A DNA stretch of 64,000 bases from assembly GCA_003996215.1 (NCBI GenBank), contig QJPP01004069.1:186001-250000 (forward strand), given 5' to 3'. This document shows positions 44,256 to 56,954 of this stretch, one piece after another. Under the pieces are notes generated by a model, which made no database searches, had not been told where the DNA came from, and saw nothing but the letters and a program-made list of their open reading frames with translations. The DNA comes from Jaltomata sinuosa. Its lineage: Eukaryota; Streptophyta; Magnoliopsida; Solanales; Solanaceae. Each line of letters opens with the position of its first letter. Position 1 is the first letter of the stretch. The position numbers were made by a program, and so were the translations under genes.

Positions 44256-47028
44256 GTCACACCCCTAGCCTACACCCTGGATGCAACATAGTGCTTAGAG
44301 TCACAAGTGACCCTAAGCTAACTCATGGCCTAGCATACTACAGAGATATAGACTGAAAGATAATGCAAAAGCTGAAATGTATTGAGCTGTTGAAAGAAAT
44401 ATTATAACAAAATAACTTTCATAAACTAAGATACAATAGTATTTGAAAACTGATACAATTAACTAACTAACTGTCAGACTATCTATGAAGCCTCTATTAA
44501 CACTGACTACAGTTAGTCGAGACCCCTAACTATCTTACATCAATGTACAACAACTGAGAATAAACTGATATGACTACTATTGGCTGGAGTTACCGAAAAA
44601 GGAGAACTCATCCCTTGCTGACTGGAAGCTGCGATCTGTCTGACCATAATCTTGGGAGATAGCACTGAAACCTACATCATAAAATGATGCAGCACAAGAA
44701 AGGTATGTAGTCAGTACTTTGAATGTACTGAGCATGTGAGATAATGAACTAACTTAAAATCATGAGAAAACATGTATACTGAAAGCATGGTTAAAAACTG
44801 GACTAAGGATAATGCCTGAAGTGCATAATTCAAAACTGTAAAACATAAGCTCTTTTACTAAAGAGGGTGTAAATCATGTTTCAAAACTGTAACTGTGAGA
44901 TCATGATGTTTAAAGATAAGTAAAACTGTTACTTGGGATTCCACGATCTAAAAAGATAAAGTATGTCTGAAAATCATGGAATAGTGCAACTGAGCTGAAA
45001 CTCATAAGTCGTGCTAAAAGTCATGTTTAAAGTAAATCCTTAGGGTAGTTTCTTCTACTGAGCATGCTGAAAATACTGATATAGTATAATGATTGCAAGG
45101 TTAAAGGTATAGGCTAATGTAATGACCAAGTATATAAACATGCAATTATATAATACTGAACTGAACTGAATAACTAAATACAAGGTCATGCAATAATGAA
45201 TATGAACTGTGGGAGCTACTATTAATCAACATACCCCAAGCTGAGCTAACTATGGGTCCAACCTGTAACCCTCGATGGAAGGGTGTTCATACCTTGCCAA
45301 AGGTACAAACAAATCTAACGTGGATCCACTAAACTGATGTCCACAAGGGACAAGGGTGTCTAGCCTAATCTGATAGCTGACCCCTTTGATACCTACGGTG
45401 GCGCCGTAGTTCTAAGACTTAGGGACTGCTACTATAGTCCTCAGCCTAATCTGATAGTTGAGTCCCTTGGTCCGCTCGGTGCTAAGCCTACTCCCAACTG
45501 AATATAAAGCAATGAATGCAACTGAAATACTGAATAGCTCAAATATACTAATGTTCTGAAAATGCAAAATATTATTGAGGCTAAAGATTCTAATCATATA
45601 ATTCTGACTGACTGAGTGTCTGACTAATAATTCATGGGAACAGTTTGTATCATGTAACATATCTGAATATCAAAATTGTTCATATTTAAAACATATTTTG
45701 TAGATCATACTGGAGGTAGGTTGAAGCCTTCTAAATCATGCATAGTTCTTTTGTATTTAAAACAACTGGACTGAAGTGATTGGGAATAACGAATACTTGT
45801 CTAGAAGATGAAACCCATAGGTAAAATCATCATGAGGAAACTTAAACTTATTTAGACTGAATGTTGAAAAGCAAAACTAAATTCTGAAGTGAGAGCTAAA
45901 TTAGGAGAAGTTTAAAGATAACCTATAGACTGAAAACTGGCTAATTTCATGCTTAAAATTGAATGCTAGTAATCTAGGTTAAATTCTGAACAAAACCAAT
46001 TCTCATGAAAATACTACAATTTCAGGCTAAATTCTTGATTTCATAAAGTTCTTGTAAAAGGTCATGCAATTCACTGAAAGCATGGTAAAAATCTTCTAAA
46101 ATAAGATATAATTCATGTTGAAATCATCGGGACTGAGTTTTGTAAAATTTAGCATGATTGGGTAAGAACCCTAGTTTCTAACATCATGAAACTTGAAATA
46201 AAAGACTGAGGTTTTGGGCATAAGGGTGAATTGAACCCTTACTGAATACCCACATACCTGGTGGATGATAATCTTTAAAGAGAACCTGAAATTTAAAGCT
46301 TGATGGAGAAAGCCCTAGGTCTAAAACTTGGAGAAGAGCATTCTTTTCTTCTTTGAAACTGACTTGAGAGAAAGAATGAGGAAGATTGATATGTTTTGAG
46401 GTTTAGACTTAATAAAACAAACCTAGAACTATATTTAGTCGGACCTGACATAAGAAGGAAAGGCCTAAAATAACCCTGAGGAGTTAAATTAAAAACTATT
46501 AAAAAAATTGTGACTCAGGTTTCACGGACGAGAACCATGGTCCGTGGATGCTTACACGGCCCGTGGAACCCTATTGTGGTTCCTGGTCCTTCAAGTCATG
46601 CTGCAGGTCTAAGTTCCATGACTTGGGTTCATGACCCGTAAAACTATCCATAGTTCATGGAATACTCTTGTGGTTCCTGAGGGATTAATGACCCTCAGGT
46701 CTGAGATTCACGATGCCCGTCCATGGTTCATAGATCTTTCTACAGACCGTGGAGGCTGGTCGTGGTTTCTTATAAACTACTGGGCCTCAGGTCTGAGTTC
46801 CACGAGTGGAGTCTATGACTCATGGACTATTTCACGGTCTGTGGTTCCAACTTGTGAACTGGGCCCAAAATGACTAGTCTCTGTCTGAGTTCTACGGAGG
46901 ATTTCCACGACTCGTGGATCATTCCACGATCTATGGAAAGCCATCTGTGGTTCCGGATGAAACTTGGAGAAATTTTATTTCTGGCTTTTCTGAGTTGGAT
47001 CTAGGCTTGGAAGTTCTGGGGTGTTACA
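44256..47028 (-). repeat. 5' LTR of the 8.2-kb element
   Basis: 2773 bp, parallel to 38798-41564. Palindrome cluster at 46515-46950; the TATA-like box has changed to CTATATTTAG (46429-46438). Confidence 0.88.
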
Positions 47029-48329
47029 TTCCTGCTATTTGAACACCGGAAATAGAGTTATATTGATTGATAAAGCCGAAAAAGGTGAACTTAAACTGGA
47101 ATCTGAACTGATTCATGGTATGAGATGATTTTCTTGATACTGTACTTGATAATTGGAGTCGGTGTGGCACGCTTGTATATTTTACATTGTATTTCATTAG
47201 GATTAGAGAAGCACACATGTCGCGTATTCTATGAATCAGAGGACACACTTACTTGTATTATACTTTTGAAATGTAAGGCACACCTATCTGGTATATTGAA
47301 CTCGTGAGTCCCTTATGGTTCCTTGCTAGTTATATGGAGTAGCAGGTGTATATGCAATATATATACATTTTATTTACTTACATGCATCATAACTGTATTG
47401 ATATTTGATACGAAGAACAATTGATATATGTTCCTTCACCTTTTTAGAACTTTTAATACGTGGGACCCCCTATGTTCTAGGTTGCAGCAGTTTTATACAT
47501 ATTCCAAACTCAATTTTTTCTTTCATGTTCTGCTTTTAGAAATAAATCTTTTATTGGCATGCAGGAATTTTATTTTAATATTCTATAATTAGTTGTGATG
47601 ACATGGACTAACAGTGCATTCCACTACATAATCTATTGTAAGACCCGTTGTAAATATATTTCTCTTTTTGATACCAAGATATAGATTACATAGAGCCTAG
47701 TTTTCTTATTTGATTACTCTTCCTATTATAAGTCCTAATATTGATATAATTGCTAGCATAAACATTACTTATCCCAATTTAAAAAATAAAAATGAATAAA
47801 GTATAAGACTAAGAATTTTGTATTGTTATCATCATCAGATAGTTAGATATTGGTTGTATTAGATCATAGCAGAACTTTACAAAAAGGAAAAAGAAGAAGT
47901 GAATCAGTACAAATTACTATAATGTAAGCAAAGTATTTGTTAGTATGCCATTGGGTGAAAATTTCATTAATTGAAGCCTAATTTTAAGAGGGTAAACTTG
48001 GTATTTATGTAGTTAAGACAACCTCAGTCCTACTCACACACATTTAATAGCACAAAAATTTAATTTGATTTTGAAATGTTGGTGATTTAGGTAGTTGATT
48101 TTGAAAGAGTCATTGATAGATGTGCTCTGCCTCTACGGAATGCATTCCATTTTTACATAACCCCTTTTCTCTCTCTTTTACTTTCCTTATAGTACTAGCG
48201 TCACCTTTTGGGTCTTTTTTCACTTCCGTTTTGTTCTTTGGTCTCTGGTGATATATATTGGGTTCTTGAGACTTAAAGCCTAGTTTGCAGTGCTCTTCTT
48301 GTTCTTTGTGTGCAATGAAAAAAGGGGAA

Positions 48330-48454
48330 ATGGATGCCCTAACTCGTGCTTCTGTTTTTGAGGAAGAGAAATGCAACAAAAGTTTTCTTGAAGCTGGGAA
48401 TGAGATACTTTAGCAACCCCCATCTTTAAAGAGGAGCTTCTGGAGAAACTTGAT
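48330..48454 (+). pseudogene. PDS5-like exon, left arm of second foldback
   Basis: Reads MDALTRASVFEEEKCNKSFL, EAGNEIL, stop, QPPS, then a 1-bp deletion before EELLEKLD, followed by GTGAGT (splice-donor consensus). It shares MDALT and the TAG stop with the left arm at 6478-6603. As there, the resemblance is to the N-terminus of the cohesin regulator PDS5; identity rests on motif memory. Fragment only, not functional. Confidence 0.5.
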
Positions 48455-48962
48455 GTGAGTGTCTTTTTCCTTTCTCTTTCAATCTGCTTAAACCTACGAA
48501 GCCAAAAGTACATAATGACCAAGAGGATTTAATTTGTCTATGAGATTCTGAAATATTTTTGTACTTCTTTTCCCCACTGTGATTATTAAGGCTTCTATGC
48601 AAATGTGTTTTGCTTCAACGTTATTGTTTGTAACATGTTTAATTTCTTTATAACTGAATTTCTAAACTGGTGTTTGAATTTTTTTTGAAGACATGCATCA
48701 GGTTGGACTCTGTATTGGAACATGAAGCTTCTTAAACAAATTTCAAACTAGTTTAGGAATTTAATTATAATGATATTAAATAAGTTACAAACAACAACAT
48801 TAAATCAACACACATTTGCACACAAGATTTGATAATCACAATGGGAAAAAGAGGTACAAAAATATTTTAGAATCTCATAGACAAATTGAAGCCCCTTGGT
48901 TGTTATGTACTTTTGCCTTCGTATGTTTAAGCAGATGGAAAGAGAAAAGAAAAGGCACTCAC

Positions 48963-49088
48963 ATCAAGTTTCTCTAGAAGCTCCTCTTTAGAAGATGGGG
49001 GCTACTAAAGCATCTCATTTCCAGCTTCAAGAAGTCTTTTGTTGTATTCCTCCTCTTCAAAAATAGAAGCACGAGCTTAGGCACCCAT
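48963..49088 (-). pseudogene. PDS5-like exon, right arm of second foldback
   Basis: From the ATG complement 49086-49088: MGA, stop, ARASIFEEEEYNKRLLEAGN, EML, two stops, PPSSKEELLEKLD, then GTGAGT. It shares MGA-stop with the right arm at 7110-7232. This copy keeps EEEEYNKRLLEAGNEML and PPSSKEELLEKLD, the clearest match to the PDS5 N-terminal pattern in the window. Confidence 0.5.
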
Positions 49089-49699
49089 TTTCCATTTTCT
49101 CACAGCACACAAAGAACAAGAAGAGTACTACAAACCAGGCTTTAAGTCTCAAAAACACAAAAAAATTGCCATAGACCAAAGAAGAAAATGGAAGTTCAAA
49201 AAGACCCAAAAGGTGACGTTAGTACTAGTATAAGGACAAGTGAAGGAGGGAAAAGAGGGGTTATGTTAAAAAGGACAAGCAACAGAGGCAGAGCACATCC
49301 GTCAATGAGTCTTTCTAAAACCACTACCTACATCACTAACATTTCAAAACCAAATTAACTTTTTGTGCCATTAAATGTGTGTGAATAGGATTGAGGTTGT
49401 CTTAACTACGTAAATTTAAATTTTTCCCTCTTTAAATTGGGTTTCAATTAAAGGAATTTGCTCCCGAGGGAATACTAATAAATATTATGGTTACATTACA
49501 GTAATTTGTACAGATTCACTTCTTCTTTGCCCTTTTTGTGTACTTATGCAATGAACTAACAACCAATATCTAAAGATAGGAAAGCACCTGATTTGATCTA
49601 GACTTGGAAGATTTCTCTTGTTTATCCCATTATCATAGAGATGGTGCTTTGTATCTGCTCAAAGTCAACCTCAAAAAAGATCTATGGTTAGTATCCCAA

Positions 49700-50544
49700 A
49701 TCTAGGGATATTTATAGAATCTAGGAAAGGTATTTATAGACATCACCAATCCTATCCTAAACAAACTAGGAGAATCAGGTTTGGCAACTTCCACGGACAC
49801 AATCCATGGTCCGTGGAACCTTCTACGACTCTTAGAAGCTCCTTGTGAAAATCAAAGGTTTTGTCATCTTTCAGGTTCAACTCCACGAGGTCATTCCATG
49901 GCTCATGGATTGGTCTATGGCTCATGGACTGGCTTTGTGGAAATCAGGTGTTTTGCTTCTTCTATGATCAGGTTCCATGAATAAGAACCATGGCTCTCGT
50001 GAAAACTTGTCATGGAACTCAGGACTCAGGCACCTTTGCAGTAATCTTTCTACGACTGAATTCCATGACTCGTGGAAGTTTTCACGACTAGTAGAGTTGA
50101 GTCATGGAAGTCACTTCTGGCCATTTTTGCAGTCATTTTCAGGACTTATCCTCCAAACCCTATTTTCCAGCAAACAAACTCAAAAACTCATCAAATCTAC
50201 TAAAAATCACTAAAGAACATACTCCAATTCCAAGTTTTAAGCGTCAAAAGTGTCGCAAAACCATGGCACATCAACACCTTCAACATAAAACTGTTGCTTA
50301 TCCTCAAGCAACAAAACAAAACTATCCTAGAACGATGCTTAAGCTGACGAAAAATAGGAAATACGGCAGTCACATGGTTCAAGCAATTCAGCTCATAACA
50401 AATACCCCCCTCCTTCTCAGTATAAAACAAGTGCACGCGTGCCATTTATCAAGACAACATAAGAGGATCCATGGATGACATCACAATATCAATAGACAAT
50501 CTAGCATACACATATGATACTTACCCTAACAATCAAAGTTGAAC
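49700..50544 (-). mobile_element. Truncated LTR plus internal fragment of an Athila/Tat-related element
   Basis: 49700-50274 is an LTR piece ending CATGGCACATCA, and 50275 on reads ACACCTTCAACATAAAACTG then TGCTTATCCTCAAGCAAC, parallel to 55261-55310 just inside the element at 53947-58259. TATA-like TATTTATAG boxes (minus strand CTATAAATA) lie at about 49709 and 49731-49739; a CCATGG-CCGTGG palindrome cluster fills 49785-50120. Both ends are broken. Confidence 0.65.
49785..50120. repeat. Palindrome cluster, core CCATGG-CCGTGG
   Basis: CCATGGTCCGTGG at about 49803, then CCATGGCTCATGG, CCATGACTCGTGG and similar, beginning about 50 bp upstream (minus strand) of the TATA-like box. Confidence 0.8.
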
Positions 50545-53322
50545 AATAAAATCTCCCAAGTCACACCTAAGCTTTTCCTTTATGAAGAGCCTCTAAATGC
50601 AATCAATCTATCAAAAACAAGTTCTACACGTAAGCACGAGTCCAATGATACTCATATTGCTAAGGTTCTAATCCGAGTCAAAAAAGTCAACCCCGAGCTC
50701 ACAAGGAAAAAATAAGAATTTTGTTAGAAAATTGTTTTACTCAAAGCTTAAGGAGTTCAAATATAAAATTTCACAAAATAGGATTAAAATCAAGCTTGAA
50801 ATCATCAAAAAATTAATCTTTAACTTTACGGAGAAAACCCCAAAATTTCAAATGGAAAAACCAAGATTTGAAAGTGAAATCATGAAATAATCATTGAAAA
50901 ATGTGTAATACTAGATGTGGAATCTTAACCATAGTTTAATGATAATGAATATGAAGTTTGGTTGAAAATGGGGTAAGAATAGACCTTTAACTTCAAATCC
51001 TTAATTTAGAATTAACTGGTTTGGGAACTTACCCTGTCTTAGATGAAGAAAATGCACCAAGAATCACCCAAAATTAAGATCTAGTGGTCCAACAGTGGAG
51101 AAAAGAAGTGACCACAACGAGAAGAAAATTTTGATTTAAAGTCACTGTAGCATGCTTAGCGCTATTGCGCTAAAATGGCGTGATCGCGCTCAAGGCACCC
51201 TCACAGGTCGGCGCCATCGCGCTCCATCAGCACCAATAGCACTAGTGCTAACATCACTCGTCTAATGCAATCTCACTCTACATGTACGCGAGTCTCAGCA
51301 CTATCGGGCTAGAGGTGCACGATCACACTGACACCATGCACCAACAAAACTAGCAATTTCAAAAACTTGTTTTTTGCACTCGGAACTCACTCAGAATCCT
51401 ATAAACACAAACCAAATATGCTACTAGACTGGAAAGGATATTATGGAATCAATGGATTCACCAACAAAGGCCGTTATCAATGAATATTGACCAAGTCAAT
51501 ATTAGGCCGACTTTCTGACTTTCCAACTAACTACTAAAAATGCAACCAAACACCTTAGGACCCAAACCAACAGTACTACTAGCCCAAAAATAGTATTACA
51601 GAGCTAATGAAACTAATGGAATTCAAATATGATAGCTAAATAATCAAATATCGATAAAAGTCAACCATATTAACTCCAAAACTTTTCAAAATAAAAAACC
51701 CGCCTAAAACCCAACTGAACACCTTGAGAACCATGCCATCCACCCCCACAGACCACAAATAGCATAATACAACAACGAGAAGCAACAAAATAGTCAAAAT
51801 ACATGAAAATCCAAAATTCACTATGAGGGTATTTACAAATCAGATTGGATTCATTTGGAAGGTCTTCAAAAGGGTAAAGCACCGATTTGACTTTCCAAAC
51901 TTTATTTAAGGGAAGTTGAGGTTTCTTTAACACTCCTTTTGAAGTATTTATGTGCTAGTTTTCTATATGTGGAGTAATAGAGATTTGAAGGACCTATATA
52001 GGTGAGATAACAAGTATCCATGCGAGTACCGATAATACGTGAAGGGCTAAAATGAATTGGTTGATTGTTTTGGACTGTCTTCCTGATTTACAAGCATGAT
52101 TGTTGTGAAATGTATATGAAAATGACTTATCGTGCATTCTAGTTGATATTTCACTCCTCCTTTACAGTTTAAGTTGTATGATGATAATATTGGGTGAAAA
52201 TTGAGATTCCTGTTATTTGAACACCGAAAATAGATTTATATTGATTGGTAAAGCCGAAAAAGGTGAACTTAAACTAGAATTTGAACTGATTCATGGTATG
52301 AGATGCTTTTACTGATATTGTACTTCATAATTAGAGTTGGTGTGGCACACTTGTGTATTTTACATTGCATTTCATTAGGATTAGAGCGGCACGCGTGTCC
52401 CGTATACTATGAATCAGAGGACACACTGTCTTGAATTATACTTTGGAAATGGAGGACACACCTATCTGGTATATTGACCTCGTGAGTCCCTCATGGCTCC
52501 TTGCTAGTTATATGGAGCAGCAGGTGTATATGCAATATATACATTTTATTTACATACATGCATCATAACTGTATTGATATTTGTTACGAAGAACAAGTGA
52601 TATATATGCCTTCACTTTTTTCTACCTTTTAATATGTGGGACCCCCTAGGTTCTAGGTTGCAACAGTTTTATACATATTCCAAACTCAGTTTTTTTTTGT
52701 TCTACTTTTAGAAATAAATCTTTTATTGGCATACACGAATTTTATTTCAATATTCTATAATTAGTTGTGATGACATGGACTAACAGTGCATTCCACTACA
52801 TAATCTATTGCATGACCCGTTGTAAATATATTTCTCTTTTTGATATGCAGAGATAGATTACAATATAGAGCCTAGTTTTCTTCTTTGATTACTCTTCCTA
52901 TTATAAGTCCGAATATTGATATAATTGCTAGCATAAACATTACTTATCCCAATTTAAAAAATAAAAATGAATAAAGTGTAAGACTAAGAATTTTGTATTG
53001 TTATCATACTCAGATATTTAGATATTGGTTGTATTAGATCATAGCAGAACTGCACAAAAAGGCAAAGAAGAAGTGAGACAGTACAAATTACTATAATGTA
53101 AGTAGAGTATTTGTTAGTATGCCCTCGGGAGATAATTCCTTTAATTGAAACCCAGTTTTAAGAGGGTAAACTTGGTATTTATGCAGTTAAGACAACCTCA
53201 GTCCTACTCACACACATTTAATAGCACAAAAAGTTAAATTTTTTTTGAAATGTTGGTGATTTAGGTAGTTGATTTTGAAAGAGTCATTGACAGATGTGCT
53301 CTGCCTATATGGCATGCATTCC
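50545..53322 (-). mobile_element. Third copy of the LTR-type block and foldback left arm
   Basis: Parallel to 3429-6300 of the first copy. A palindrome cluster is at 51146-51330 and the foldback starts at 52599. It is cut at 53322 by the next LTR, just before the PDS5-like exon would begin. Confidence 0.8.
51146..51330. repeat. Palindrome cluster, core TTAGCGC-GCGCTAA
   Basis: TTAGCGCTATTGCGCTAA has 7-bp arms and a 4-nt loop; GGCGTGATCGCGC, GGCGCCATCGCGC and AGCACTAGTGCT follow. Confidence 0.8.
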
Positions 53323-53946
53323 TGTCACGACCCAAAAACCGGGCCGTGCGGACACCTACTCTAATCCACCTAGATAGGAGAACCTTACCACCAGAACCAA
53401 CAGGCAATGCGGAAGAGAAAATAAACCATTAAATAAGTCCCTCAATACATGAGGAATCCCTTTATAAACGTTTGAAAAATCTTTATACAACAGCTTTCAA
53501 AAATTACACCACCTTTAAAACTTGCAGAAATGTATTAACAATATAAACACCCTCCCCAGAACCTAGTCTAAGCCGGTACAAGAGCTTCTACAAGATGATC
53601 TTATAACATAAAATGGACACAACTCCCACCATAGAAGGAAGTAGGAGCTGCTAGAAGATCACCACAATCCTGAACCTGCAAAACATCACCAACCCTGCAA
53701 CCAGACTATACCCAAAAAGGTATAGCAAGAGTAGAATCAGTACAAACACACGTACTGGTAGGCATTGTCGACTGACCCAAATTCACTCCTACCATCATAT
53801 AAAAATCAAGATTAAAATGTACAATGTAAATGCTCCACCTATTCAACATTACTTTTATCAATTCCCCCTTTCAGAACCGACCTTCCTAACCTTTAGACTT
53901 ACCAAGTCGCCTTGTCACCTAGACTTCCCAACTCTCACTTAATCCT
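53323..53946 (-). mobile_element. 3' LTR of outer long-LTR element, first part
   Basis: Starts TGTCACGACCC and matches 63330-64000 nearly base for base. Interrupted at 53946 by the 4.3-kb element with ATCCT target duplication; continues at 58265. Confidence 0.88.
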
Positions 53947-55266
53947 TGATAACGCTCAAACTACACTTCTAATTAAAGAAGCGTAAGCGATCGTTGTCAA
54001 GTAAAGAACCCAAACAAAGGTTGGGGTCGAATCCCACAGAGAATATGGTGAAGATTAAGACTTTAGTGAATTATGTGACTAGATGTCAATCGTTTCCAAT
54101 AAATAAAAATGGGGGGGTTTTGTAATCAACGTGAACAAAAGCAACAATTAGGTAAGAGAAATAATCAATAGGAGAGAATGAACTAGGGATGAGTTCACCA
54201 TGGCGTTGTAACAATGTCGATTCTAGGCTTAACCGGGTTCTTTCTATATGCGTGTCACGATGTGATTGCGTCAATTGTATCGTCTAAACGTCTCTCGACC
54301 AAATAAACAAATTTCCTTTCTATTCTCTCGACCTCGAAAAGATGTGCTTTTTAGCTTTCAATCCTAACATCAAGTAGCTTAATCCAGTTACGGCATTAAT
54401 CATTAGACGAGAGTTAGTAGTCTCGAATCCTTGTTGTTAATCAAGTTTTCCCGGTTTTAATCTCTTTACTCCAGCAAATTAAACCTAGGCATGTTCTAAT
54501 GTTTGCAACCACTAGAAAACGTGACATAAAGTATGATTAACAACGTGACTACATGTAAATTGAACCCGTCGCTACCCGGAATCTATATCGCTACTTTAGC
54601 CATGGCTCCCACAACCCTAGTTGCGGGAGGTTTAGTTACTCATGCTCGAAGAAGAAGAGAAAATAGTTGTATTCATAATAAAGGGAAGAAAAGTCTTACA
54701 ATATAATGAAACAATCAATCTTCCAATATCCAAGAACAAGAAATACCAAGAACTTACGAACGAATCAAGAACACGAGTTCAATACAAATGAACCGTGTTG
54801 TTTGATCTCAAAACTAACTAAAACGTGTTTTAAACTAATGGGTGAATGATAAATAAAATAAACCTATCATAGGGTATTTATAGGAGTAATAGAAGCCAAA
54901 TCCAAAACGGGCTAGGAATCCCCAAAATGCGGGCAGCCGCTTAACGCCACTGCCTTAACTTGACGGCCAGGCTGACGGACCGTCAAGGCAGTGACGGACC
55001 GTCGCCTGGACCATCACTGCTAGGCAGCACCACTGCCTCAAGTTGACGGTCACTGTGACGGACCGTCACATGTGTGACGGGCCGTCACTCAGGCCGTCAC
55101 TCTTAGGCAGAATCCTCTTTTTCTCGTATTTCCTTTCGTTTCCGTGTTTGTTTCCATTTCCTACAAATACAACATAAAAACATCAAAAACAACAACGGTT
55201 GCTTGAAAACGTACGATTGTTCTTAGTAAAAAGGAGTCGAAAGTGACGTAAATTGGCATCACATCA
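53947..55266 (-). repeat. 3' LTR of the 4.3-kb element
   Basis: TATA-like TATTTATAG at 54875-54883 (minus strand CTATAAATA). Palindrome cluster at 54957-55110. The U5-side motif TCTGTGGGATTCGACCCC is read on the minus strand near 54040. Confidence 0.9.
54957..55110. repeat. Palindrome cluster, core GACGG-N-CCGTC
   Basis: Perfect GACGGACCGTC elements alternate with GACGGGCCGTC, GACGGTC and AGGCCGTCAC half-sites, roughly 75-230 bp upstream of the TATA-like box. Confidence 0.88.
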
Positions 55267-56930
55267 ACACCCTCAACTTAAAACGTTCGCTTATCCTCAA
55301 GCAACATGACAACAAAAACAATACTACGACTCAACTAAGCAAACAAACTCATGTCTATAGCAACTCATGGTCATTCAAAACTTATTCAATTAGATCAAGC
55401 TCCCTCGTGTCACACGAATGTATGAAACACTAACTTGCAAGGATCCAAACATGTCATTCCGATATGATAGAACATTCTACATACACACGCGCAGCTATCT
55501 TAACAATCAATAGACAATACAGAAATCTTGGTGCCCTCACCACAAAGAAATCCCACACACAAGATTTGGGACTAGGTAAGCGCTCACACTCACAAATGAT
55601 TTCAAACAATGCACATGCGATACCATAGGCTTGCCCTTACTATTCTATTTCGGTTATTCAGAAAGCTACTCAGGATCACTACAGGACTTGTTTAGGCTTG
55701 TAATGAGGCTTCGGGTGCAGGTAGGATACATTTAGGGGTTAGTGACTAAGCCCTCCTTGGAACTACCGACATCTTACCACATAACGTTACTTTGTCCATC
55801 CTTATTCACCTCTTTATTCCCTTCTTTCTAGCTACAGGTGCGGCCTCTATATTTTGACAATTCTTTTTATTACTTTTTCAATATTTTTCACTTCTTTTTA
55901 TTTTTCTTTTCTTAGACACACACCCGGACTTTTCATTCTATTCACAACCAATCATCTTCATCCTCTTTTTCTTATCCTTCACCTCTGTAGTAGCCACTCT
56001 CAACTTAAGTTGATTGCCTGCGTTGAGGTGCACAATGTCCAAGGGCGGACCAGGGCCAAAACAGGGTTTACCTCTATAGTAGCCACCCTCAACTTAGGCT
56101 GATTGCCTGCGTTGAGGTGCACAATGTCCAAGGGAGGACCAGGGCCAAAATAGGGATTCAAAGTTAAACGGGAATGGTGACAGGTTATTGAAAGAATAAG
56201 GTTAATTTGGCTCAAACAGGGATCAAGGGATTATTTATATTTGGACGGTCTTTTAGGTTAAGTGGACTGCACACAAAAAGGGCCTGTGATCCTTTCCTAA
56301 GCAACCAAACTTCGAACTTAACAAAATAGACCGGTCAAGTTCTAGATGCATGCACAGAGTAAGAATTTATAACAATCATCTCACACGCTCTTGGCACCAA
56401 GAAACTATATCGCTACCAACTATCAAACAACCGCTCGGCTTAAGCATACTCATTCTATCATATTCACACAATGACATCTAAAGATCCAGACAGTCAATCG
56501 TTTCAACATAAGTACAAAACCAGAAAATTTTTTAAAGGGGCCTCGTTTTTAGTTACCAAAAACGCCATGCTCATCACTATAGACACTAAAAAATTTAAAA
56601 TAACAACCTAAACATGCCGGTTCTACTAGATAGCACACCGGAGGGAAAAGAAACACGGCAACAAAAACCCTCGGTGGTGACTCACAGGTTTCCCCACGAA
56701 TTAATTAGACTATAATACAACAATAATTTATGGGTTGCCTCCCATACAGCGCCTGATTTAACGACGCGGGTGTCTTGATTACTCAGACTTCATCAAGACA
56801 CCCCAGACTTAATAAACAACCGTATGCACAACTATATACCCTATAATAAACAAAAACAACAAATAAAAGTAAAAGCAGGAAATTATGACTAAAAGTCAAC
56901 TAAACACACCAGACTTAATCAAAAACCGTA
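55267..56930 (-). other. Interior of the 4.3-kb element, non-coding
   Basis: No gag or pol similarity. Contains an 89-bp tandem duplication at 55982-56155. Confidence 0.8.
55982..56155. repeat. 89-bp tandem duplication
   Basis: Two units starting CCTCTGTAGTAGCCAC and CCTCTATAGTAGCCAC, both containing TTGCCTGCGTTGAGGTGCAC. Confidence 0.9.
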
Positions 56931-56931
56931 T

Positions 56932-56949
56932 TCCCCGGCAATGGCGCCA
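56932..56949 (-). promoter_or_regulatory. Athila/Tat-type primer-binding site
   Basis: The minus strand reads TGGCGCCATTGCCGGGGA a few bases from the 5' LTR. This is the tRNA-Asp-type site I know from Athila-like elements, in contrast to the tRNA-Met sites elsewhere in the window. Confidence 0.85.
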
Positions 56950-56954
56950 CTTTT

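Larger units (their letters stand above)
38798..47028 (-). mobile_element. Long-LTR retrotransposon without coding capacity (LARD-like), 8231 bp
   Basis: Bounded by TGTTAT at 38798 and GTTACA at 47028, with the 5-bp target duplication TTCCT (38793-38797, 47029-47033). LTRs of 2767 and 2773 bp enclose 2691 bp without any gag or pol similarity that I can see. Orientation is given by the primer site beside the right LTR and a polypurine tract beside the left one. Sampled stretches of the two LTRs differ at roughly 5% of positions, so it is not recent. It must have moved using proteins from another element. Confidence 0.9.
47034..49699 (-). mobile_element. Second copy of LTR-type sequence continued, and foldback (truncated)
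   Basis: Continues the sequence interrupted at 38797. The foldback starts at 47423 with GATATATGTTCC. It holds a full left arm, the centre (about 48690-48730) and the right arm up to the 647-bp insertion, whose first 124 bp remain (49576-49699). Sequence then switches to an unrelated repeat, so the rest of the right arm is missing. Confidence 0.78.

Noticed and set aside
48963..49088. An active PDS5 gene
   Set aside because: Only one exon-like segment is present, it carries stops, and it occurs in inverted pairs inside repeats.
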